The notes under the pieces: generated by a model
Database searches by the model: none
Seen by the model: only the letters and a program-made list of their open reading frames with translations
What the model was told of the DNA's origin: nothing
From: Camarhynchus parvulus
Taxonomy: Eukaryota > Chordata > Aves > Passeriformes > Thraupidae
Reading direction: 5' to 3'
Assembly (NCBI RefSeq): GCF_901933205.1
Contig: NC_044601.1
Coordinates: 45,853,376 to 45,917,375 of the forward strand
DNA length: 64,000 nt
Part shown: one piece after another, positions 37,016 through 51,404 of the stretch
Position numbering within the stretch: the first letter of the stretch is position 1
Layout of the letters: each line of letters opens with the position of its first letter
Made by a program: the position numbers and the translations under genes

Positions 37016-38527
37016 TGTTACTTTAAATCAGAAATCATCTCTGAAATCATCAGAGACCATTCCAACCTCTAAGAAAGATATGTGCACACCAGTCTGTCTA
37101 TAGCATAAATCCCACTTTATTAGGAAGGCCACTGGTAATCTCTAGTTTCTTCCTAATCATAATTTTAAAATTTCATTCCCCTGAATTCGCTAAGTGAAGG
37201 CAATAAACCATATGATTTCCAGTCAAATAAGAGTATGAGAACAAGACTCCCACTGATTTTTACCAAATCTTTTTAAAATTCCTAATGAGCCACAAACTGA
37301 AGTACAGCAAACTCGGGATTGGTGAAAACATTACTGTCATCCATGTGAGTAGGAAGGATTGTTTATTTTCCTGAGTAACTACAAGGCATTCAATGGGAGC
37401 AGCAAAGGGATGTCTAGTAAGTCTGCAAAGAATGTGTGCTTAATGGTAGATATTAGTATTGTTTTTTTAAAAAGCATGAAAGTTTTAGTATTGAAACGCT
37501 GCATTCTCATTATCACAAATGCTGGAACTGGCTCATAAAGATGTCCAAGAGGAAATGAATTTCCTTCCTATCCTGTGCCAACAAGATCTGACAAGCCCAA
37601 AGTCTCCTTTCTCACTTCAGATTCCTTCTGGAAAATACTTCTAACTTGCTATGAAGACAGAGGTGGATGAATACATAGCACTTTCATCCACTGGTATGAA
37701 GATGCAAAGGAAGTATCCTTCTGAAGGAAAAAGGGGGGCAGCAGTAAGGAATAGTGCATCTGTCCTGCTCTCTGCCATGTGACACAATCTTGGATGTGAC
37801 CACAAAAATACATGTGGCACCTTTTTATACAGCATGTTATTAAAAAAAATTCCTGTGTAGCGCATTAACAACTGAGTCATTACCAAAATAAAAGCTAAAC
37901 ACAGAGATCCTCTTCCATGTATCTTTGCTTTACTGGCTGAGTGTAATCAGCATTGTTCCCCAAATTAAAATTAGACCAGAACCACATAACAAGTGCAGCA
38001 GTAAACTTAGCTCTACTTAGCTTCAACGAAACCTACTTTGTTTTTAAATTGAACAGCTCCCAGTGTTTTCTTTTGAATAGAAGCTTTTCAGAGTGCTTCT
38101 AGAGCCAATAAAATGGTGGGGGCAGCAGATGTGGCTTAGATGCCTCAACATCTCAACATATGTACGTAAAATGAAGTACTGAGATGTGCATTTAAATATA
38201 TTGCAAGACTAACTTGGGCATCTTTAGCATTCCCTTTGATGTCAGGTCTTGCAAGCTGTAGCTACATTCAAATTGCAGCTTGTCAAGGCAGAGCTTTTTC
38301 ATTTGTCTCTTCTCCCTTGACTTTGCCTTTCCCTGTGCATCTTTGTCCTCAATATTTCTATTCTAGGGCAACAGAAAGAAGGAAATGTTATCTCCTGGGG
38401 GTTGCCAGGTACAGACCAGGGTCAGCCAACACATACCTATTTTGTAGAAACCAAAGCTCAGCAACTCTCAGCAGGTTTTAGAAACAGCCTCCAGACATGC
38501 TAACAAAGAAAGAGAAAAAGCAGATCT
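37016..38527. other. GCNT4: Inferred GCNT4 intron, proximal part
   Basis: Unique AT-rich sequence without a supportable exon or recognised repeat. Confidence 0.5.
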
Positions 38528-38830
38528 CATAGAATCATTGAATAGTTTGAAGTGGAAGGGACCTTAAAGATAATCTCATTCCATAATCCCTGCCAAGAGC
38601 AGGGAACCTTCTCCTAGGCCTTGAATAATTCCAGGGATAGGGAATCCACAGCTTCTCTGGGCAACATGTTGCAGTGCCTCATCATCCTCAAAATGAAGTG
38701 AGACCTTCATATCCCTATGAAGCCAAAATTCCCACATTCTCCCACAGCAAGCAGGTGCTTTACTTCATCTCTTCTTCAAATTAATCCCAGCCCAATGTCT
38801 AATCTGGGCTTCCCCTTTACTTACTTCCTT
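38528..38830 (-). mobile_element. CR1 LINE 3'-end fragment, minus strand
   Basis: It begins with the reverse complement of the CR1 terminal 8-mer (catagaatcattgaat) and continues with 'tggaagggaccttaaagat', 'ccctgccaagagcaggga' and 'atccacagcttctctgggcaac', all hallmark CR1 3' phrases. The part at about 38700-38790 is divergent, and similarity resumes near 'aatgtctaatctgggctt'. Confidence 0.85.
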
Positions 38831-39246
38831 TACGTATCTGTGATCCTGGAAAAAATCACTTTTAAAAAATGCTCCTAACCAGAGGTAGGTTTTCAGTCAC
38901 ACGAAAAAAAAAGAGGGGGAAACAGGTAACCTGCCCTGGCCTTTTTCTTTGGAGGGAGCAGACCTGTGTGGTGTGGCCTTTCTGTGAAGCCCACCCCATG
39001 CCTCTGCCCAGTGTCCCCCTGGCTACCAAGGACAACACCTACCACCCCTTCCTGAACAGGGATTGCCTAAATCAAGGAGTGAATCTTCTCTTATTCTCTC
39101 CTTCAAAAAGGCGAGTCTGGACAAAGAAAAAGGAGGGGAAAAATCCAACACATTCCAAACTTCTCCCTAACCTCTCTATCTGTGTCAGCCCTGGCCAGTT
39201 TCTGCGCAGTGCCAAACATTCTGTTGCTATGAAACCAAACAAAGCC
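38831..39246. other. Spacer between CR1 copies
   Basis: Unique sequence. The 129-codon frame at 38869-39258 runs into the next CR1 and has no recognisable domain. Confidence 0.5.
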
Positions 39247-40515
39247 ATAGAATCTTAGAATGTCCTGAGTTGGAAGGGGCCCACAAGAATCAGTGAACTA
39301 CAACTCCTGGCCCAGCACAGGATACCCCAAGAGTCACATCATGTGCCAGAGAGCATTGCCCACCTCTGGACCATGGGAGTACTGAACTGTGTCAGGCTGA
39401 TGCTCTGTGACCTTTCCCTGGGGGGCTTCTTCCAGAGCCCAGCCACCCTCTGGGTGAAGACCCTTTTCCTTAACTTAAACTACCCTGAACAAAACTTCAG
39501 ACTGCTCCCTCGGGTCTTGCCACTGAGAAGAAATCAGTGCCTGTCCATCTGCTTTCCCTCTCAAGGAAGTTGTAGGTCACTGTGAGACCTCCCCTCAGTC
39601 TCCTTTGGGCTTAATAGACCAGGTGACCTCAGCTGCTCCTCATATGGCTTCCTCTCCAGATCCTTCACCATCCTTGTGACCCCTCCTCCTCTCCAATAGT
39701 TTTGTATCTCACTTACACTGTGGCACCCAGAGCTGCCCCCAGCACTCGAGATGAGGCTGCCCCAGAGCAGAGCGCAGCAGGACAATCCCCTCCCTTGCCC
39801 AGTTGGCCATGCTGTCCCTGATGCCCCCAGGACACAGGTGGCCCTCCTGGCTGCCAGGGCACTGCTGACCATGTTCAGCTTGCCATCGACCAGGACCCAC
39901 TGGTCTGCTTCCACAGGGCTGGTCTCCCAGCCTTCCGCATCCCGGTCTGTCCGTACATCCAGGCTTGCCCTGTCCCAGGTGCAGAATCCAGCACCTGTTT
40001 TTGTTAAACTTCATATGATTGGTGATTGCCCAGCCCTCTAATTAGTTGAGATGTCTCTACAGGGCCTCTCTGCCTTCAACCAGTTTAGTGTCCCAGTTTA
40101 TATCTTTGAGTTTATCTTGAGTTCTGTATCCAAGTCATTAATGAAGATGTTGAGGAGCTCTGGCCCTAAAGAGGAGCCCTGTGGAACCCCACAGGTGACA
40201 GGTCACCAGCCTGAAGTCACCCCATGCACTGTAACCCTTTGTGTCTGACCCCTCAGCCAGCTGTTCACCCACTGCATGACGTATCCAGAAGGATCCTGTG
40301 ACAAACAGCATCAGGAGTTTTACTGAAATCAAAAAAGATCACATCATCAACAAGGTGAGTACCTTGTCATAAAAGGGAATTAGTTTGTCAAGCAGGGCCC
40401 TCCTCTCATGAAGCCATGCTGGCTTCATGACTGCATTTTCATTCAGGGATTTTTCAATAACTCCCAGAATAATCTTCTCCATAAGTTAACCAGGCACTGG
40501 AATTATCAGGGTTAT
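39247..40515 (-). mobile_element. CR1 LINE, about 1.27 kb of the 3' part, minus strand
   Basis: The 3' end at 39247 shows the catagaatc terminal repeat. Going right, the minus strand gives decayed pieces of the CR1 ORF2 protein in correct reverse order: K-D-L-E-R-K-P-Y-E-E-Q-L-R; then V-L-L-R-S-A-L-G-Q-P-H-L-E-C-W-G-Q-L-W-V-P-Q; then M-K-F-N-K-N-R-C-W-I-L-H-L-G. Farther right come segments matching the RT palm/thumb ('ggagccctgtggaacccc' for the GVPQGS-like region) and the HGF motif region ('aagccatgctggctt'). Frameshifts and stops are frequent, so it is inactive. CR1 is the dominant LINE of birds and is usually 5'-truncated like this. Confidence 0.9.
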
Positions 40516-40785
40516 CCCTCTAGCTGTGAAGGAATTCTTCCTCATATCCAACCTGAACTTTCCCTGGTACAGCTTAAGGCCTTTTCTCATCATGTTGCTC
40601 GTTGTCTGGGAGAAGAGGCTGACCCCCATCTTGCGACAACCTTCTTTCATGTTGTTGTAGACAGCAGTAAGGTCTCCCCTGGACCTCCTCTTCTCCAGGC
40701 TAAAAAACTCCACTCCAGCTCCTCAGTCACTCCTCATATGACTTACTTTCTAGACCCTTCATCACCTTTGTTTCCCTTCTAAATC
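40516..40785 (-). mobile_element. Second CR1 fragment abutting the first, minus strand
   Basis: The minus strand gives [16 protein letters not shown] and [12 protein letters not shown], the C-terminal end of CR1 ORF2. In an intact element this lies 3' of the segments present in the neighbour at 39247-40515. It therefore belongs to a separate insertion, into or next to which the other copy was placed. Confidence 0.85.
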
Positions 40786-43145
40786 ATTTATCAGTATAAA
40801 GGTAAATTCAGCAAAAACTGGGATTTCTTGATGAACAGTGGGAAACTGAGGGATTAAATCTCTTGTGATAGAAGGCCCATCACACACCTCATCAGATTTT
40901 GACTCATCTGAAAAACTTTATTTTTTACCACATGCAGACTCAAAGCCCTACTCAGACATGGAGTTGTACCATCCATACACACCCTCCTCTCCAGAGGAGC
41001 GCAGAATTAATGAACAAGGCAGATGAAAAGAGCAACCTATTGCTGTCCAAAGCACCTAGCTTGGGTAGCACTGACCAGATGCTAACTCTGGCTATCTTGC
41101 CCACAGAAACTTTTTCCTTAGGTGATGCCATAGAATACACATGCAAGGTTCCATCTTTTGTATCAAGATTTTATATTACGATCTTTTATTATGAGCTTGG
41201 CATTGACATATGGCTTTGTTCTGTAAAATGTGTTACTTGTCTTTTCTACACGTGAGAAGACTCCTGAGGTACATTTGCTTGTTCCAGCACTTGAGGAGGG
41301 CAGGAGTCCCACGTCTTCACGCAGTGTAAGACTTCTATCCAGATCCTCCCTGGGTTACACAGCCCTTTCATGAACCTGGGCTCCCAAGGAAATCCTCTTC
41401 TCCTGCCTCTGCACCATCCTATTAATAAACCTCACAGATTTTACCCCCTCCATGTTGGCCAAAAACAAACACATGCATTTGTATCTGATTAACAGATCCA
41501 TTATCAGTTCATTATGTCCAAAAAAAATCTGCATTTCCCTTATCACTAGCACTTGTAATGCAAAAAAAAAAATTACTAAAGTCGAGGAATTGTCTCTCCC
41601 TTCACAACTGCTGCTCACATTCAGAGAAGATGGACGAAGATAAAGCATCCATCCCTCGAGACCAACAACAGTTCAGCCTCACAAAGATCATGACCTCAAT
41701 GGCAAGGACTACTGTGTCAAACGTTTCTGAATTCATAAAGCCATGCCCACTGCTCAGGATTCAATCCCAAAATGAAAATGGGTGAAGTTGTCAGGAAAGG
41801 GAGGAAATCCTCTCCCCAGGTCCTCAGGCGTCACGTGGCAGGACTCTGACTTCAGGAATGTGGTAGCTGGGAAGTGACCCAGCTAAAAGCTTCCAGTCAT
41901 GAACCCCAGGCACTAATTGCAACTCTTCTGATTGACAGCAAGGCTCTAAGTGTGTCTTCTGTGACAATGAAGTTTAAAAATATTAGGCAAGGGTAAGGTG
42001 TGTTGCTAACATCAGATGCAACCAGGCTGGAAAACCCTGAACATGCTGCTCTCTGAACCATGCGAACAACTGAACAATTCTGCATTTCACTGGCACCCCA
42101 AAAACACACGCACATTGCCTCAAGTCAATGGATGCCTTACAAACTCAATAGAAATATTTTCTGTTTCAGTGTTTTCTGTTTGAACTAAACTGAGTTCTAA
42201 AAGAAATTCCATTTTGAATAAGCATGAAGTATTACAGAGAGCAACAATCCACCTTTTGGCTTGTTTTACAGATTAGGGTATTTTCATCAAAATTAGGATA
42301 AATTAGAACAATGTTTGCTTCTTCATTTGTATCTTTTAATAATTAAAAAAAAAAAAATGTTCTTTTCTGTAAAAATTTATAAAAGCATCAGTGGGACTTG
42401 TGGCCTCCAAGGCAGACCCTAAGAGGGAGTGATGATCTGCTGATCTGCAAAACTATTCTGCTGTTTCACCTGAGTGCTCTGTAACTTTTTCTGCATTCTG
42501 ATCTAAATACTCTGGCTAAGGCCACTGTGCACTATCACATCGCAGGTATCATGACTATTGCAAAATTGAAGCTTCTGATTCCTATATCATTTAGTTTTTA
42601 TTATTAATAATTCCATAACATTGAATATCTAAGATGCTGTGGAAACAATACCAACCAGTGTAGGCAAGGTTTAAATTGGTTTTGAGTGTGCCCAACAGAA
42701 TTTTCCCTGTATTTACCAAATCAGTGAGAAGTGAGCCTTATTAACTGTGCATTTTCTAAGTGCTATGCAAAGAAATTCTTGTGGGCATGTTGGGGAACTG
42801 CATTTTAAGGTAGCATTGGACACCTCATACCAGTCCAGCATCTTTTCCTGGAGGGAAGCAGACCACACATACAGAAAGGGGAGGGAAGCCTTATCCACCT
42901 CCTCATAAACACATAGGGGAAAAAAAAAAGGAACTGCTGTCGTTTTTAATCGGAAGAAGAACACAGCAGTCAGGTAAAACTCTACATTATGAGATGTGGT
43001 GGTCGAAATTGGAGAACCACGTGTGAGCACATATATTAATTCACTGGGAATAACATTTTTACAAAATATACCTCCATTTCTTCAGGGTAAAATCATGTTT
43101 AAACTATCACTCCTACTGAGAAACTGTACACCATCATATGTTGTT
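40786..43145. other. Inferred GCNT4 intron, middle part
   Basis: Non-coding. It holds short A-rich runs at about 41562 and 42345. I see no exon or recognised repeat. Confidence 0.5.
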
Positions 43146-43320
43146 TCATAGAATTATGGAAATATGGAAATACATGGCTTGCAAGGGGACTTTTAAATGT
43201 CATTAGTCCAACTCCCCCACCATGGGTAGGAACACTTCCACTAGACTGCTTGAGGTTGTCACATAACATCTAGTCATACTTAATGTTAGGAAGCAGAACT
43301 TAATGTCGTGAATCTACCTA
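43146..43320 (-). mobile_element. Decayed CR1 3'-end fragment, minus strand
   Basis: The sequence begins catagaattatgg, then 'tggcttgcaaggggac', 'gtccaactcccccaccatgggtaggaacacttccactagactgctt' in broken form, and 'taatgttaggaagcagaacttaatg'. These match the CR1 3' region with many mutations. Confidence 0.75.
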
Positions 43321-46300
43321 GACTACTTCTAGATTTGGCCTTGAAAAAAAATCAGCAGACAACTTGTTCTGCATCCTAGTTGCTCTACTATGCATGTGAG
43401 CATAGCAGAGCATTGCTCTACTACGCACCTTTCCCAAACTAAGCATCTGATGCACTCTGCAGCTGGTGGAAAGATACCAGGAACTGCAAAGGATCAACAA
43501 TTCATCCCAAAACATGAACTGTGAGATGGGCTGGACAAAGCATCCCTGGAACAACAAACAGCAGCAAGGAAAAAGCCCAGCTTTTGCACCCTAACTGCCA
43601 GCTCTGCCAACCCTGCTTGCAACGGCACAGCCTTGTTGCACCTCTAATGTGAGGAATTCCAGGGGTAGCAGTATCACACATAACCCTGATCCTCTCCCAG
43701 GAACACCCCAGCAGCTCCTCCATCCCAGAATGGTACTCAGATGCAACACAGAAAAGCCAGGAAGCTGCTCTGGCCAGCACAAGTCTGAGTTACCTCAGAG
43801 AACCAAGATCCTGCTCTGGCTGACCTCCAATGGTTAACATACACCAGCTTCTTTGAGAACACCCCTCTGTAAATGTTTAAAGAGGTATTTGAGAGTTCAG
43901 AGGAATGGACAGGTTCCCTTCATCAGCACAAAGAAACTGGCAGGCTTTGGGCTCACACTGTCTCTGAAGATGAGTTTTTTCTTTAGAAAGACTTTAATAA
44001 TATTATAGAGACCTGGTTTCTGTGAGAGACCAGGGCATTACTGCAGTTCCTCACACTATTATTTTTGCTTTTTCCACAACTTCAATGTACCCAGACTCCC
44101 AGTCTGTGCAACTTTGTGAGGCCAACGTCATTCTTGCAGAGAAGTCTACATCTCCCTTCACCCTGAGCAGGAACAAATTACCAGCTCTCATATTCCTCTT
44201 GCTCAGCATGACAAGTCTCACCTGCTGTCCACACAGTGCAGAGGTGTTCCCAGTTTGTCTAGTTGTATTCAGAGCACATTGAATTAACAGCTTCTGAACT
44301 ACCTTGTTTGAGAAAATACAGAATTTTTCAACTCCCCAGCATTCCATTCCCTTTCCTCGTTGTCTTTTCTGATATAGACTGTGCTGCATTACACTCAAGT
44401 GCTTCAGTGATTAAAAGTAGAAGCTTCCAGGTGAATCTACAATGCCCACAAGCTCCCTGGATGTCCCCTGCAGGTTGGAGCCATTATGAATCATCCAGGT
44501 CCATGACAGAAAGCACAGAGCCTGGTGGAGCTAAGATAGCAGAGGTACCTCCAGGTAGAAGGATAAAACTCCTGCTTTGAAGGTTGGGTTTTGTTCAGGA
44601 AAAAAGAACGGATCTCTACGCAAAGAGAGCTGAAGCAACTGGCTTAGCAGCAGGCATGCAGGCAGGACTACCTGAGGAAGTCTGTAACCTGTCTGCCTGC
44701 AATAACCAATGCATCACAACTTTCCTGAGGAAAACAAGGTATGTATCAATGTCCACTGGCCCCCCCAGCTCTGTCCTTGCCAGTCCTTCTTGAAGGACCT
44801 GCTCAGTAGGCAAGCAAAAATCCAGTCTCAACTCCCAGCTACATTGAGCTACAGAAAACAAAAGCCAGGATCTCTCCTAATGCACAGCATTATCACGTTT
44901 ATAATACTTATTTTCTAATTAAGCAATACTGATCAAAGCGGTCTGTAACTTTCTACAGATGCCATAAACTACTTTTGGTGCCGTGCAAGACAGCCAGCTG
45001 GTGGGAACAACCTCTTCCCACATCTGCTTGGGACTGGTTTACGCAGAGCATAGACTGACAAGACATGTTGACTGTTACTAGAATAGGGATTCTTGGAAAC
45101 CTCAGGCTGCAAGCAGGAAGTGCTCTCTCCTCAGTGGATCTGAAATACATGGTGCTTACTATGAAAGCGTTGTGGGGCAGCCTGCTTCTGTGCTTGCCAC
45201 AGAGCAAGAGTGAAGTGAAAAGGTCAAGTTTGAGTGCAAGTCTGTGGAAGGAGATGAAAGAGGGAGAACAGTTGTAGGGGAATACAAGTGCTTTTACCCC
45301 AGCAATCGATTCTTTCTTGCGTGAAGAAACCCTTCTGCATATGAATCAAATTCCTTGCTGTCACCTAGGTTAAAAAAAGAAAAAGGGAATGTGTGCTGAG
45401 AAGAGCAGGAGCAGCAGAATAGAGGTTGGGAAATTACAAAAAAAGAGAATGGAGAGAGGGATTGAAAAGAGTAAGTACTTTCATGTAGGTAGCATTAACA
45501 ACAACAAAAATCAGAATAGCAGAACAAGAGATTTCTTTAACCTGTTACACTCCCATCACTCAAAGACATCTGAAGCAAAAGCCGTGTGTACACCTTTCCT
45601 TGGAAACCAGGTCACAGGGTATTTCAGCAGCCAACACCATAAAGCAGGAACTTAAAGAGGGAACAATTCCCTCTCCTCAAAGTAAAAACACTTCAGGAAA
45701 ATTCCCCCTGAGAAATATCTCTGTTTGTTTAAAACACACCTGCTCACACAGCAATGCAAACTTGGTGGTTTGCATGACGAACCCTATGCAAAAATTTAGT
45801 TAGCTCCTCCTGGTTTTCCCTGCGGTCTATAAAAATCAAGTCTGAGGGGATAGGTCTATGGGAAAGACAGAGGGGAGGATGTTCCTGGGAAACTAGGGAA
45901 AAGGAAAAGTAATCGTGTGCTTTCCTAAGCTATTTAATTTTTTGTAAACTATCTGTCTGAATTAAACTTTTATCACTACTTAACTATTCAATGCTGCTAA
46001 CTGGAAAAGTTAATTTATTAATGTGCTATTTTTTTACTGCTGTTAGCTGGTAATTTCCATTACAAAATTATCTATTGATAGGGACCATGGGATTTCTGTG
46101 GGAGTACATTTTATTGTCATTAAATCTCAATCAGTTGATTCTATCAAGTTTGTCTGAGTTTCCACCCACTTGCTCTGCACTGGAGCCTCAGCCTGCACCC
46201 CTCCAACACAGTTACACTTAGCACCAGCCTCATTCTGCACATCTCACTCCCTTGTTTTGGCTTGCCTGCCTGAGTAAGGTAGATTACTTACTTTTCACTT

Positions 46301-49300
46301 ACATTTTCTCTGAATGACAGACAACTAAAGAGCTAAGTAACTTCAATTACTTAAAACACCTGATTGCAAGATGTGAAAAAATATGTAATTACTTTTAGAA
46401 GTAATTAGATTATAAACCTTCCAATTTTAAGACCATGAAGACTTAAAACAGCAGAGTATCCCCATGAAAAACAGTAAGAAACGACTACAGTTTAGCACAG
46501 TGTGGTTTTTGCTTCTGGAAGCAGAAAGACATGTTCTTGCCACATACCTGGGAAACACAGCAAAGATCTGTCAGTTATGGATATCACACACAACTTTGTC
46601 CCAGAGGATTGTCTCACACAGGATCTGTATTTCCCAGCAGAACTTCCTGTGCAGGCAGTAAGTTGCTTTGCTTGTCTGTTTGCCACTCAGCTCCAGCTCT
46701 CTGTATGCTCTTTAGAAAAGGCTGGATTCTCCTTTCCGGCTGCTTCCAGTGGCAATCCTCACAGTTTCAGTAAAATATCTTACATCAATTTCAGCATGTT
46801 CATGTCCCAGAGATATGTCAAGGTAAGGAAAGTCAATGTCTCAGCTCTTTGGCTGGGAAAAGAGGCAAGCAACTTCTGCAGGGTCATAAAAGCAGCACAA
46901 GAGAGAACATAATTCCTTGGCAACCCCGACTAATCTGAACTGCTTTACAGAAACTTTTCACAAAAGCTCTTTTACTGGAGGCCTGAAAAGTCTCTCAGCA
47001 AATCCCTCAGCATCCCATACTACTGTGTGATGCCAGTCAGAGGATTCGCAGTCCTTTTAAAGCAAGAAAGTGTTCAGAAGGCACAGAGATAGTCAGTCAT
47101 CAAAATTCCCAAGCCTGATGCTTATACATTGAGAATTTCAATTCTCTGACTTTGTGACATGGGGGTATCCATGCTTGCCAAGCACATCGTATACTATAAA
47201 GGCAGGAGTCAAGAAAACAAATAAACAAAATACCACTAACAAATACATACTCCAACAAATAGAGTTTAGTCCCTTCTAATTTGTGGCAATCTAGAGTTTA
47301 ACAGCTTTTTTCCACCTCATATGGGATTTAAAGCAATAGTACTATAGTGGAGAGAGGGTTAACCTTTAAACTATAGAATAACAAAAATTAAGCCCAAAGG
47401 GACAGAATTTGTGTTCATTGGCAAGGAGAAGCACTGTAAAAGAGGGTGGAAATTTCCTGTTAGACAGGGAAACAGGAGAAACTGCATGGCACTGCAGAAA
47501 AGCTCCCATTAACAGCTCAAAATATTTCTCCATTTCCTTCACCCCACCACCAAGCTGCCTGCAGACTCTTCTCTGCCAAGCCCCACTGTAAATCACCTTC
47601 TTTAAGTCATTTCACCCGGCAAAGTCACAGCTTGTCACATCAGTAAGACAGAGCTGCAGACCTACCTCCTGGCCTTTGCTGCGGTCTCTTCCCCTCTTTA
47701 GGATGCTCTGTCCCAGGAGATCAATATGGGTACAGCCAGCTCAATGGGCAAACCAAGTCCTAGCATCTGCTCCATCCTGTCACTGCCCGCAGCCTCCACC
47801 AGTATCAGTGCTTCACGTGCGTATGAAGTCGGACCCATAGAAGTAGTAGGGATGACATTATTTCTTGCACAAATTAAAAAAGAAAATTGTAAAATGTTAG
47901 CTGAAAAATGGTGAACACGGAGACTTGGTATGTTAAGTCCCAGGGGTGGCTATGGCTGAAGCTCTGAACTAATAAGCCTCTGCTTTTTAGCTGGTTAGTT
48001 GGGAAGGTTTTATTGTTATTAGGCTGTGGAAGGCATTTATCTGTAAAAGAAGCATTTATTCTTGTTTACTGACATAGCATTTCTAAGCACCAAGAAGGCA
48101 GGGAGAAAGGAACACCATAAAAAGAACAGATCACATCAAAGCAGCCTAATTTCCTTCTCTAGCAGAGTAAAGAGGACTTGGGGAGAGGCAGAAAAGCACT
48201 GGGACACAAGGAGTCTGTCAAAAGCCTCACCAAGTCTGAGATGCATGTAATACTTCAGGTACCAAGACTCCAGGTGTCAAGAGGCCTTGCTCCCTCCACA
48301 AATAAGATAGCTCTGACACTAAGCTAAGGCCAGAAGTTTGGGCTACCGTTATGAGATGCACAGTCCTCATGACACCTCCTGAAATTCTCTTTAGATATGA
48401 TGGCTTGCATTGCAAGTTCAACTATACATAAGTATTTCGTATGGTATACAAAGTCTCCATGGCAAGAAATAAATTTCTGGGCTATTATACCTAACTTTTC
48501 TCTGTGTGATGCTTACAAAGAAATTTGAGAAACTAAACACTGTACTATTTGTGTATACCACAAACAACTATCATGGTATTTTCCCTCGAGGAAAGCACTG
48601 CAGCAGTATTCCTAAGGCATATGTAGCATTGTCCTCCTCTCCATACACATTTTGACCAAAATACACACACCAGCCTCCTCTTCATCACCAGTCTGCCAGA
48701 TGATACAGAATTATAAACTGCACTTTTGTGACAAGTGTCACAAGCCTGAGTGTCATAAGCCCCAACAGGGCTCTGGTGTCACAGAATCAAGGGCTCCTGC
48801 AGTCCTGCCTTAGCGCATTGTCCCCAGTATTGCAAAATTATACGGAAATAACAGTATCCAGATTCCTTAATAGGGAATATTAATACTTAATGTTGGCACT
48901 CTCTGTTTGTATAAGATGCAATGTGGCAAGACAGTAGCTGGGTCAACTTTACCTCTTTTCTGTAAGATGGGAGGGTACCGTGGTCAATTATATAATGTGT
49001 TATAAATTGATTTTAAAAAAATTAAGAAAATGGGATATTTTCTGTGAGACAAAAGCTCCCAGCACATGCAAAACTGAAAGAGGTCTGCAGACAGCTATGC
49101 ACCTTTTGAGTAAGATTTAGGATGCTGACTTGTCCCTGCCTGGAAATCAAGCATGAAGAAAGACTTCTCCCAGCAAACAACAATGCACCACAAAAACACA
49201 CACAGGTCAACTTCACTCCACAGTCAATTTGAAAGGAAAAGGTCTTTGACTGGCACCAGGGAATCCTGCACAGAGCATGGGCTAGCTACTTGACCCACCA

Positions 49301-51289
49301 GACAAGCCATACAGCAGTTGGATAATACAACAGGGCCTGTTGCAGGAGGATGGGTGGATCTCTGACAGGCTGGTATTTACCCCACCACCTGCCTTTATCT
49401 GGGTTGGGGCAATTAAAGACCTCCTCTTTCTTCACAGCTGTCTCTGTTGTACTAAAAGCAGAGTGATCTCTGCCTCGTGGCTGGTCACACTGCAAACCCT
49501 GGCAAAGCCTTCCTCGAGTGTTTCAGGGAGAGCCTGATGAGGCTTGACTTGTTGACAATTACGCAAAAAGTACTCCCTTGCTGGATTCAGCACCCCGCTG
49601 TTTATGTTGCAGAACTGAGCTTTTTATGACTCATCTGGTACATTTCTTAGTTCCTTTATCAATATTTCTTGGAAGACCTCAAAAGCTGGAGTCACCATAT
49701 GACTCCTGATGATTCTGTAGCTGTAACTGCCACGTAAATGCTTTAAGCTTAATTCCTCTGAACTTACCTGGACTACTCATTTCAGATACAGTCTCCTGCC
49801 TCTCAGCAAGGCATTTATAGGATGGTCACAGCCAGCCTGTTGACTGACTAAAATAATTTGCACATATTAGCCCATAAAATAGCATAGGTTTAACATAGTA
49901 TAGGTTAAGAACCACAAAATTACAGAACCTGCTACACATGCAGTTTTCAGTGTGCGGATCCCTTTCTTGGGGGTCTGAAAACCTGGTGTAATAACACACA
50001 GAAGTGCCAACCCAAGCAACTGAAACCTGAATGTACTCCTTATCACCATTACTGCTTTTCAGAAAGTTATAATCCTTAGGAATTACTAATTTATACTACA
50101 CATATGTCAAAATGCATTAGCCAGGTTTGTTGGTAATCTTTAAATGCCTTACAGCTGGGCAGCATACAGAAAAATACATGGGAACTGGGCCAAAAACCAA
50201 CACTATCAGATGTACAAAACCAAAAACCACAGTTGTACAAATGTTGTAGCTTTTCACTTCCCTTTCTGTGATCATCTCAGAAAAGCTATGTGCATGAAAG
50301 AACAACCACATCATATCCATGGAGCCCATCCAGCCCAAGATGTTGTCTCATAGTAGTCAAGAGCTGATGCTTGGAAACGGGAGAAAGAATGAATACTCTT
50401 TAACATCTTCTCCACATGTCCTTTCCAGATCCATTTCCTTACAGCTTAGAAGTTTTCAGAGACCGATTACAAATGTCTGTTTCTTATGAAATTTTGAATT
50501 CTTTCATCCAGTCATTTTTGGACCTACATAAGCTTTCTGACTCGCAGACACTAGGGAGTGTGGGAGTGGGAGGGTAACACACTACAGCTCACTTGAGCAC
50601 AATGTAAAAACCCACTGTCTTGTACTTGTTTTCAATCTTCTGCCTCCCAGTGTCACTTGACTGTTGTAATGCTCTGGCTGAAAGAAGCAAGCAGCTCTTT
50701 CCTGTTAATCACCTCCACATCAGTAACAAGTTTATCTACCATCTCTACCCCTCAGCTGTTTCTCTCACAAATAAGCAAATGCAAAAGGATTACTACTAAA
50801 GAAATTCATTTATGCAAAAAGGCTACTATTAAGGAAACATGCCTATCTTGAAATGAAACAGGTTGTTTTATGGATTACATATTTGGAATGAGTCAGAGGA
50901 TGCTCAGTGGAGCAGATCCTTAGGTGGGACACAGTGCAAGTCCCCCGTAAGATCTTCTTTTTCTAAGCCTTATTCTAGCATTAGTAAATCTGTTCACCCA
51001 ATAATAAGGGACAACCTGCTACTGTCTCTCTTCGAGAAAAATAAGTTCTGCCAGGTTCTTGCTATTGGTACTTTCTGTTTCTTCACAAGGAAAAAGAACC
51101 TCTTTCCATATTAAAGAAACAACCAAGGGCACTTGGCAAATTTGAACACAGCTACATGAACATTCTGAACAATTTACTGGGAAACGAAAAAATGCCAACA
51201 TCACAGGAACCCCGATTCTCCTTACCAAACCTTACTTTAAGTTGGTGTAACTGTTGATTATGGAGAGCAGGTTACGAGGCTACGACATC
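43321..51289. other. Inferred GCNT4 intron, distal part
   Basis: About 8 kb of non-coding DNA. One segment, 47951-48023, is clearly related to 52206-52290 next to the CpG island. Otherwise I see no exon, RNA gene or recognised transposon. Confidence 0.5.
47951..48023. repeat. Dispersed copy A of a segment shared with 52206-52290
   Basis: This shares 'agctctga.ctaataag', 'cctctgcttt.tagc.ggtt' and 'ttattgttatt'-like blocks with copy B in the same order and on the same strand. Copy B has an extra 18 bases in the middle. Confidence 0.75.
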
Positions 51290-51404
51290 TGGGTACACCG
51301 CTTACCAGCCGGGCAGCGGGCAGGTGGGTGCCCCGGTTCCGGACACCTGCACCCTGTTACTGAGACGTAAAATCCCCCCGTAACTAACTTTTAAGACAAA
51401 CAGC

